Shown one piece after another: positions 58,383 through 64,000 of a stretch of 64,000 nt of DNA. Source of the DNA: Lentzea terrae (GTDB taxonomy: Bacteria; Actinomycetota; Actinomycetes; Mycobacteriales; Pseudonocardiaceae); contig NZ_QFWW01000023.1 in the NCBI RefSeq assembly GCF_003265345.1, positions 248,001-312,000 of the forward strand, read 5' to 3'. The number at the start of each line of letters is the position of its first letter. Position 1 is the stretch's first letter. The notes beneath the pieces were generated by a model. It ran no database searches and had not been told where the DNA came from. It worked only from the letters and a program-made list of their open reading frames with translations. Position numbers and translations under genes: made by a program.

Positions 58383-59354
58383 ATGGGGGAAATCGACGTC
58401 GAGGAACTCGACCTCGCCAGTGCGACCGAAGCCGACCTGCGTGCCCTGTTCGACCTTCAGGTGGTCTGGTGGACGACCGCCATGCCGGCACGTGAGCTGC
58501 CGGACTTCAACGGGTGGGTGCAACGACTCCGGGTGCCCGACGTCCACTGGGGCCTCCCGCGGTTCGCAGTCGCGCGGGACAACGGGCTCATCATCGGGTA
58601 CGCGAGCGGCTACCTGCCCGCGACCGAGAACACGCACCTCGTCACGGGCGTCGTGGTGGTGAACGAGCGGTGGCGGGGCCGGGGTGTCGGCAGCAGCCTG
58701 CTCTGCTTCGGGCTGCGGCTCGCCAACCGGGAAACAGCGGAAGCCTCGTGGGTTCCCGGAGGCGGCGCGGGCGAGCAGTGGGCCCTCAGGCGTGGTTTCG
58801 CCGTGGCCAACGCGCTCACCCTGCAAGATCTTGTGCTCACCGACCCGCTGCCCGAGGTGGGCGAGGTCCCGTCCGGGTACCGCCTGGCGCAGTGGACCGG
58901 GCGAGCACCGGACGACTTGCTCGATGCCTATGTCGACGCCCTCAGCGCGATGAACGACCAGCCTCTGGGCGACAGGTCGGTCAACCCGTTCACGTACTCG
59001 CGAGAACGGGTGCGACAGGAAGAAGACGAGCTGTTGGCCGGCGGTGTCGACGTGTGGGTCGTCCTCGCGCTGCATGGCGACGAGGCCGCCGGGGTGACGG
59101 TCATGCACCGGTCTCTCGCACGACCTTCGGTAGGCCACCAACGGCACACCGGCGTGCTTTCCGCCCATCGCGGCAAGGGCCTCGGCCGTTTGATCAAGGC
59201 GCAGCTGCTCCGCGGGCTGACCGGCATCGAAATCGTCGAGACGGAGACGGACAGCACCAACGAGCACATGCGGCGGATCAACCACTCGCTCGGCTACACC
59301 GACCGACTCGTCACTGTCGACCTCAGCGCACGCGTCGCCGATCTGAAGCTGTGA
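58383..59354 (+). CDS. Tandem GNAT acetyltransferase
   Basis: 323 residues from the ATG at 58383. Two GNAT domains are visible. The first (about 1-150) has the acetyl-CoA motif VVVNERWRGRGVGSSLLCFGLRLA (R-x-x-G-x-G/A). The second (about 165-315) has GVLSAHRGKGLGRLIKAQLLRGL with the same R/Q-x-x-G-x-G pattern and a C-terminal NEHMRRINHSLGY. The start is 6 bp after the dehalogenase-like gene, so it may be cotranscribed. The substrate is unknown; it may acetylate an amine or hydroxyl product. Confidence 0.85.
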   Translation: MGEIDVEELDLASATEADLRALFDLQVVWWTTAMPARELPDFNGWVQRLRVPDVHWGLPRFAVARDNGLIIGYASGYLPATENTHLVTGVVVVNERWRGRGVGSSLLCFGLRLANRETAEASWVPGGGAGEQWALRRGFAVANALTLQDLVLTDPLPEVGEVPSGYRLAQWTGRAPDDLLDAYVDALSAMNDQPLGDRSVNPFTYSRERVRQEEDELLAGGVDVWVVLALHGDEAAGVTVMHRSLARPSVGHQRHTGVLSAHRGKGLGRLIKAQLLRGLTGIEIVETETDSTNEHMRRINHSLGYTDRLVTVDLSARVADLKL

Positions 59355-59356
59355 AA

Positions 59357-59396
59357 CGGAATGGGGCGAACACCCGCAGGTGCCCGCCCCATTCCG
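59357..59396. terminator. Bidirectional terminator between convergent genes
   Basis: CGGAATGGGGCG (59357-59368) is the exact complement of CGCCCCATTCCG (59385-59396) with a 16-nt loop. It lies between the GNAT stop at 59354 and the binding-protein stop at 59403. There is no T-run, but it is the only stem in this gap. Confidence 0.6.
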
Positions 59397-59402
59397 CCGA
59401 GA

Positions 59403-60302
59403 TCAGATGCCCGCGGAGGCCAGCCACTCCTTGGCGACCTTCTCGGGCTCCGGCTTGTCCGGCGCCGCGAGCTTCTGGTTCAGCTCCAGCAAGACCTTCG
59501 TGTCGAGCTTCTTCGAGATGGCGTTGAGGGTGTCGCGGACCTGCTGCGACGCCTTCTTCTCGTTGATCAGCGGCAACACGTTCTCCGCGGCGAAGACGTT
59601 CCTCGGATCTTCCAGCACCACGAACTCGTTGGCCTTGATGGCGGAGTCCGTCGTGAACAGGTCGGCCGCCTGCACGGTGTTGTCCTTGAGGCCCGCGACG
59701 GTCAGCGGGCCGCCGACGTCGAGCGCCTTGAACTCCTTGAACTCGCAGTTGTACTTGGCCTTCAGACCGGCCAGGCCGTCCGGGCGGTTCTGGAACTCCG
59801 GCGGGCCACCGAAAACGAAGTCCTTGCAGTACGGCACGAGGTCCTCGAGCGTCTTGAGGCTGTACTGCGCGGCGGTCTGCTTGGTGACGACGACCGCATC
59901 CTTGTCCTCCGCGGAGGACTTCTCGAGCACGATGAGGCCCTTCGGCAGCGCCTTCTGCAGCGCCGCGTATACCTCCTCGGAGCCGACCTCGGTCGCCTCT
60001 TTGTTGACGTGCTTGAGCAGCACGCCGGTGTACTCGGGGATCAGGTCGATCGAGCCGTCCTGCACGCCCTTGAAGTACAGCTCGCGGTTGCCGATGTTCA
60101 TCTTCTTGGAGACCTTGATCCCCTTGCCGGCCAACGCTTCCGCGTAGATCTCGGCGAGCAGGCGCGACTCCGGGAAGTTCCCGGAGCCCACGACGATGGT
60201 GTCCGTCGGGGCCGGGTTGTTGCCGCCGCCGTTCGACAGCGGGTCACCACCGCACGCCGACAAAACCATTACCGCAGCGAGGGCTGTGGCGATGCGCTTC
60301 AT
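59403..60302 (-). CDS. Osmoprotectant (glycine betaine/choline) ABC substrate-binding lipoprotein
   Basis: 299 residues from the ATG at 60302. The lipobox is VLSACGGDPL. OpuAC-type fold: DTIVVGSGNFPESRLLAEIYAEALAGKGI is the hallmark start of the OpuCC/OsmF class, followed by GVQDGSIDLIPEYTGVLL and DVGGPLTVAGLKDNTVQAADLFTTDSAI. The binding pocket in this group is made of aromatic residues with an acidic pair. It is the last gene of a four-gene transporter operon read on the minus strand, with 4-bp overlap to the permease. Confidence 0.92.
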   Translation of the reverse strand: MKRIATALAAVMVLSACGGDPLSNGGGNNPAPTDTIVVGSGNFPESRLLAEIYAEALAGKGIKVSKKMNIGNRELYFKGVQDGSIDLIPEYTGVLLKHVNKEATEVGSEEVYAALQKALPKGLIVLEKSSAEDKDAVVVTKQTAAQYSLKTLEDLVPYCKDFVFGGPPEFQNRPDGLAGLKAKYNCEFKEFKALDVGGPLTVAGLKDNTVQAADLFTTDSAIKANEFVVLEDPRNVFAAENVLPLINEKKASQQVRDTLNAISKKLDTKVLLELNQKLAAPDKPEPEKVAKEWLASAGI

Positions 60303-60964
60303 CTCTTTCCTCCGGTTCCCACTGGACGCAGCCCTGGCGAGACCGTCAGCCGTTGCAGGCCGGCGAACCCCAGGTCGACGAGAACGGCGAGCAGTGCCAC
60401 GAGCACCGCGCCGGCGAGCATCTGTCCGAACTCCTGCAGGGCGAGGCCGTCGAAGACGAGCCTGCCGAGACCACCGGCGCCGGTGTAGGCGGCGATGGTG
60501 GCGGTCGCGACGACCTGCAGCGCGGCGCCGCGGAAACCGCCGTAGATCAACGGAAGCGCGTTCGGGATCTCCACGTTCAGCAGCACGCCCGACTCGCGCA
60601 TGCCGACACCCCTGGCCGCGTCGACCGTCACCGGGTCGACCGCGCGGATGCCCGCGTAGGTGCCCGCCATGATCGGCGGGATCGCCAGCAGCACCAGCGC
60701 CACGTAGACCGGGAAGTCGCCGAGGCCGGCCCACAGCACGACGAGGATCAGCACGGCCGTGGTCGGCAGGGCGCGCAGCACGTTCGAGAGTCCGACGACC
60801 AGGAACCCGCCCTTGCCGGTGTGGCCGACGAACGCGCCGAGCGGGATCGCGATCACCGCGGCGATCAGCAACGTCAGCAGCGTGTAGCCGAGATGTTCCA
60901 GCAGCCGCACCGGAATGCCGGTCGTGCCGGACCAGTGCGCGGGGTCGAAGAGCCAGTCGCCCAT
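60299..60964 (-). CDS. Osmoprotectant ABC transporter permease (second)
   Basis: 221 residues with about six helices. EAA-like loop: AVDPVTVDAARGVGMRESGVLLNVEIPNALPLIYGGFRGAAL; LEHLGYTLLTLLIAAVIAIPLGAFVGHTG lies at the N-terminus. This is the OpuCB/OpuCD type. The start is 4 bp after the stop of the other permease gene, and its stop overlaps the start of the binding-protein gene. Confidence 0.93.
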   Translation of the reverse strand: MGDWLFDPAHWSGTTGIPVRLLEHLGYTLLTLLIAAVIAIPLGAFVGHTGKGGFLVVGLSNVLRALPTTAVLILVVLWAGLGDFPVYVALVLLAIPPIMAGTYAGIRAVDPVTVDAARGVGMRESGVLLNVEIPNALPLIYGGFRGAALQVVATATIAAYTGAGGLGRLVFDGLALQEFGQMLAGAVLVALLAVLVDLGFAGLQRLTVSPGLRPVGTGGKR

Positions 60965-60968
60965 CAGC

Positions 60969-61607
60969 TCACCTCCCCGCCCTCGTCCACGGCGTGAGCA
61001 GCCGTCCGATCAGCAACAGCAAACCGTCCGCGAGCGCCGCGAGCACGATCGTCCCGATGAGGCCCGCGAGGACCTTGTCGGTGTGGTCCGTCTGGTATCC
61101 CTCGGTGAAGAGCTGGCCGTAGCCGCCGAGTCCGACGAGCGCGCCGACGCTCACCATGCTGATGTTCGACACCGTCGCGACCCGCAGACCGGCGATTGTC
61201 ACGGGCAGCGCCAGCGGGAAGTCGACGGTGAGGAAACGCCGCAACGGCCGGAACCCCATCGCGTTCGCCGCGGCCGTGACGTGCCCGGGCACCGCCGACA
61301 GCGCGTCGGCGACCGAGCGGACCATCAGCGCGACCGTGTAGATCACCAGCGGCACGACGACGTTGATCTCGTCGAGGATCTTCACGCCGATCAGCACCGG
61401 GGTGATCACGATCAGCGCGATGGACGGGATCGTGAACAGGATGTTGGCGAGCGGGAAGAGGATCGCGCGCGCCGTGTTCGACCGGCTCGCCACCCACCCC
61501 AGCGGGATGGACAGCAGAAACCCGATCACGACCGGCACGACGGAGAGCCGGAGGTGCACCTCGGTGACTTCCCAGAACCTTTCCCAGTTCTCGAAAATCC
61601 AGGTCAC
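60969..61607 (-). CDS. Osmoprotectant ABC transporter permease (first)
   Basis: 212 residues with about five helices and the conserved permease loop HVTAAANAMGFRPLRRFLTVDFPLALPVTIAGLRVATV. The start is VHLRLSVVPVVIGFLLSIPLGWVASRSNTARAIL. It overlaps the ATPase gene stop by 4 bp. It is the usual second gene in an opuC-type operon (ATPase, permease, permease, binding protein). Confidence 0.93.
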   Translation of the reverse strand: MTWIFENWERFWEVTEVHLRLSVVPVVIGFLLSIPLGWVASRSNTARAILFPLANILFTIPSIALIVITPVLIGVKILDEINVVVPLVIYTVALMVRSVADALSAVPGHVTAAANAMGFRPLRRFLTVDFPLALPVTIAGLRVATVSNISMVSVGALVGLGGYGQLFTEGYQTDHTDKVLAGLIGTIVLAALADGLLLLIGRLLTPWTRAGR

Positions 61608-62686
61608 TTCGGGACCTCACCCGCCGCGCGGGCCTTCGCGAGCGCCTTGATCACGTCATCCGCCTTGACCACACCGGTCACCGCGCCGGCGTCGTCGACC
61701 ACCACACCGAGCGCGGACGGCGAGCTGAGCGCCGCGTCGAGCGCACCCCTGAGCGTGGAGCCGTCGTAGAGCGAGCCGCCCGAGATCAGGTCCTGCTCGC
61801 TGATCTCGACCTCACCGTCCACACCGGACAGCCAGCCCTTCGGCCGGTTCGCGTCGTCGACGACGAGAGTCCAGTCGGTGACCGTGATGCGCTGCCCGAG
61901 CTTGGCCGTGGTGATGGGGTGCACCGGCACGTCGGCGTGCAGGAACGTCAGCGTGCGGTAGCCGCGGTCCCTGCCGACGAACGACGCCACGAAGTCGTTG
62001 GCGGGCGCGGCCAGCAGCTCGGTCGGCCGCGCGTACTGCGCGAGGTGCCCGCCCGTCTGGAACACCGCGACGCGCTCGCCGAGCTTCAACGCCTCGTCGA
62101 TGTCGTGCGTGACGAACACGATCGTCTTGTCGAGTTCCGCTTGCAGGCGAAGGAGTTCGTTCTGCAGGTCCTCCCTGACCACCGGATCGACCGCGCTGAA
62201 CGGCTCGTCCATCAACAGCACCGGCGGATCCGCCGCGAGCGCACGGGCAACCCCCACACGCTGCTGCTGACCGCCACTCAACTGCGCCGGATACCGCTTG
62301 CCGAACGCCGGGTCGAGCCCGACGATCTCCAGCAGTTCCGCGGCACGGGTGCGCGCCTTGCGTCTGTCCCAACCGGACAGCAGCGGCACCGTGGCGACGT
62401 TGTCCAGCACCGTCCGATGCGGGAACAGCCCCGCCTGCTGGATCACATAGCCGATGCCACGCCGGAGAGTCGGCGGATCCACGGTCAGGACGTCCTTGCC
62501 GTCCACCAGGATCGTGCCCGACGTGGGGTCGATCATGCGGTTGACCATGCGCAGGGACGTCGTCTTGCCGCAGCCGGAAGGACCGACGAACACCGTGATG
62601 GTGCCCGCCTCGACCGTGAGGTCGAGCTCGTCGACAGCGATGGTCCCGTCCTCGAACCGCTTGGTGACGGCCCGGAACTCGATCAC
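61604..62686 (-). CDS. Osmoprotectant ABC transporter ATP-binding protein with CBS domains
   Basis: 360 residues from the GTG at 62686. Walker A is GPSGCGKTTS, the Q-loop VIQQAGLFPHRTV, the signature LSGGQQQRVGVARAL, Walker B VLLMDEPFSAVD and the H-loop FVTHDIDEALKL. The C-terminal ~110 residues carry a pair of CBS domains (ITVTDWTLVVDDANRPKGWLSG, ALGVVVDDAGAVTGVVKADDVIKAL), the ionic-strength sensor of OpuA-type transporters. It is first in the operon. A -10-like TAAGGT lies about 70 nt upstream on the minus strand (62757-62752). It takes up glycine betaine, choline or similar. Confidence 0.94.
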   Translation of the reverse strand: MIEFRAVTKRFEDGTIAVDELDLTVEAGTITVFVGPSGCGKTTSLRMVNRMIDPTSGTILVDGKDVLTVDPPTLRRGIGYVIQQAGLFPHRTVLDNVATVPLLSGWDRRKARTRAAELLEIVGLDPAFGKRYPAQLSGGQQQRVGVARALAADPPVLLMDEPFSAVDPVVREDLQNELLRLQAELDKTIVFVTHDIDEALKLGERVAVFQTGGHLAQYARPTELLAAPANDFVASFVGRDRGYRTLTFLHADVPVHPITTAKLGQRITVTDWTLVVDDANRPKGWLSGVDGEVEISEQDLISGGSLYDGSTLRGALDAALSSPSALGVVVDDAGAVTGVVKADDVIKALAKARAAGEVPK

Positions 62687-62819
62687 CCTTCGGATCCCTC
62701 CGGTCGTGACGGTCTCCCCGATTCGGACCGCCCTGGATGCAGATCCCTGTGACCTTAACTCGTTCGGCGTACCCCGGCACAGCGTTCCATGATGTGACAG
62801 GCCGTATGGTTTACCGCTT

Positions 62820-64000
62820 GTGACGATCGACCAGGTTCGCCAGAAGGTGGCGGAGCGCGGGCTGCACGCCCGCAAGCTCCGCGAGGTGTTGTCCCTGCTC
62901 AGCGAGGACTGGCACCCGCTCGCCGAACTCGTGCGCCTACCTGCTGTGCCCCGCCGCACGGTCCAGGACCTGCTGAAAGCCCTCGGCGACGACATCGAAT
63001 CTTCAAACGATCGTTACCGCATCGCGCCCGGCAAAGTCGCTGCCTACCGGGACGCGTTCGGCATTTCGGGCGTCCGCGACCACACCGACGTGCTGCGCCA
63101 GATCCTCGTCGACATCGCCGACGTGCCGCCGCCGTTGTCCTCGTTGGACCACGTGCAGGCGACGGCCGAGACCGCCCTGAACCGCGCGGTGTGGCTGGAT
63201 TCCGTCTACGACCTGGCAGGCAAGCGTTTGCTCTGCCTCGGCGACCACGACCTGACCTCACTGGCCGTCGCCGCCGTGAATCCCAACGTGTCGATCACGG
63301 TCGTGGACCTGGACGAGCGGCTGCTGGAGTTCATCGACGCACGGGCTGCCGCGCGGGGCTTGAACATCCGGACGTTGCACTGCGACATGCGTTTCGGGCT
63401 GCCCACGTCCGTGATCGAGTCGGTGGACCTCGTCTTCAGCGACCCGCCCTACACGCCCGAAGGCATGGGGCTCTTCGCCGGGCGTGCGGTCGAGGCGCTC
63501 AACGACGTGGCCGACGGACGGGTGCTGCTGGCCTACGGGTTCTCCGACCGGACACCCGCGCTGGGGTTGAAGGTGCAGCAGGAGTTGCAGAAGCTCGGGC
63601 TGGTGTTCGAGGCGATCCTGCCCGCGTTCCACCGGTTCGACGGCGCTCAAGCCATCGGATCTGCCGCCGATTTGTACGTTTGCCGGCCCACTGGGCGGCG
63701 TGCGGTGTCCGGTGGCACGCGGATCTACACGCACGGCGCGCAGTCCGTGGAGTCTTCCGGACCGTCGAAGGAAGCCCTCGCCGCTTTGTCGGACCTGGCG
63801 CCGCGACCGGAGTCCTCGCCGCCGCCGAAGCCGCGCCAGGCCGGGTGGACCGAGCCCGTCGGCAAGGGCGCGGCGTCGCTGGCCGTTGACCTGTCGGCGG
63901 ATCCAGGGCCGTGGTTGCTGCGCACCTTGCTGGCTTCGTCGCCGGCTCGGTTGGCTTGCTTGGTGCCGAACAACCATCCGGCCGTGTCGTCGGAGGCCGG
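62820..64000 (+). CDS. Bis-aminopropyl spermidine synthase-like aminopropyltransferase (3' partial)
   Basis: The frame opens at the GTG at 62820 and is still open at the window end (393 codons visible). An N-terminal winged-helix-like part (about 1-80, LREVLSLLSEDWHPLAELVRLPAVPRRTVQDLLKALGDDIE) precedes a Rossmann domain with LLCLGDHDLTSLAVAAVNPNVSITVVDLDERLLEFID (the acidic SAM/dcSAM loop, GDDDL-like) and VFSDPPYTPEGMGLFAGRAV, the DPPYTPEG motif characteristic of the BpsA/DUF43 family. It may transfer aminopropyl groups to make branched polyamines. TATGGT (62805-62810) suggests a leaderless start. It is divergent from the osmoprotectant operon. Confidence 0.8.
   Translation, partial: MTIDQVRQKVAERGLHARKLREVLSLLSEDWHPLAELVRLPAVPRRTVQDLLKALGDDIESSNDRYRIAPGKVAAYRDAFGISGVRDHTDVLRQILVDIADVPPPLSSLDHVQATAETALNRAVWLDSVYDLAGKRLLCLGDHDLTSLAVAAVNPNVSITVVDLDERLLEFIDARAAARGLNIRTLHCDMRFGLPTSVIESVDLVFSDPPYTPEGMGLFAGRAVEALNDVADGRVLLAYGFSDRTPALGLKVQQELQKLGLVFEAILPAFHRFDGAQAIGSAADLYVCRPTGRRAVSGGTRIYTHGAQSVESSGPSKEALAALSDLAPRPESSPPPKPRQAGWTEPVGKGAASLAVDLSADPGPWLLRTLLASSPARLACLVPNNHPAVSSEA

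Overview
This is a high-GC actinomycete chromosome window. Multifunctional 2-oxoglutarate decarboxylase (kgd), Streptomyces-type subtilisin inhibitor, an actinobacterial hut cluster, a SigE-type sigma factor, frequent GTG starts and apparently leaderless regulator genes point to Pseudonocardiaceae (Lentzea, Saccharothrix or Actinosynnema-like). The genus is an inference. Apart from one intact IS21-type element and a repeat-rich gap, the content looks like ordinary chromosomal accessory and housekeeping genes.

Layout. 1-9.4 kb: a phospholipase A2/acyltransferase fusion (5' cut off), a second membrane acyltransferase with an alpha/beta hydrolase, a NarL-type two-component pair, an unknown protein, an erythromycin-esterase-like enzyme divergent from a double-MerR regulator, an oxidoreductase and a Nudix regulator. 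9.4-11.2 kb: an SPFH protein translationally coupled to a divergent NAD-kinase-like protein, facing the Nudix regulator. 11-18.6 kb: MHS transporter, two small secreted proteins (SGNH esterase, subtilisin inhibitor), a Tat-exported glycosidase, a membrane protein/winged-helix pair and a VTT-domain protein. 18.6-20.7 kb: three tandem Y-RNA-like units, two carrying permuted tRNA-like modules, directly upstream of a Ro60/TROVE protein; this is the most striking locus. 20.7-26.6 kb: HxlR regulator, glycine riboswitch-gcvH-sdaA, alanine dehydrogenase, and a TetR/DHA2 efflux operon. 26.9-33.1 kb: two small unknown proteins, an ABC-2 type exporter and a giant fused heterodimer-type ABC exporter. 33.1-36.6 kb: minisatellite, a 112-nt fold-back element, an IS21-type insertion with 5-bp target duplication and more low-complexity repeats.

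36.6-46.8 kb: orphan ATP-grasp protein, kgd, a DUF6104-like small protein, a ricin-lectin SGNH hydrolase, aldo/keto reductase, a branched-chain-type binding lipoprotein and a secreted subtilase. 46.8-56.2 kb: HTH protein, then a minus-strand histidine-utilisation operon hutH-hutU-M20 amidohydrolase-hutF-hutI, then a sigma factor with a coupled membrane protein. 56.2-64 kb: IclR and MarR regulators, a haloalkane-dehalogenase-like hydrolase, tandem GNAT, an osmoprotectant ABC importer (four genes) and, divergent to it, an aminopropyltransferase-like gene cut by the window edge.

How it fits together: amino-acid nitrogen flow is a theme (glycine to serine to pyruvate under a riboswitch, alanine dehydrogenase, full histidine catabolism, 2-oxoglutarate entry at Kgd). 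RNA quality control is represented by the Ro/Y-RNA locus, and nucleotide/NAD sensing may be represented by the Nudix-SPFH-NADK-like cassette. All functional statements come from reading motifs; no database search was run.
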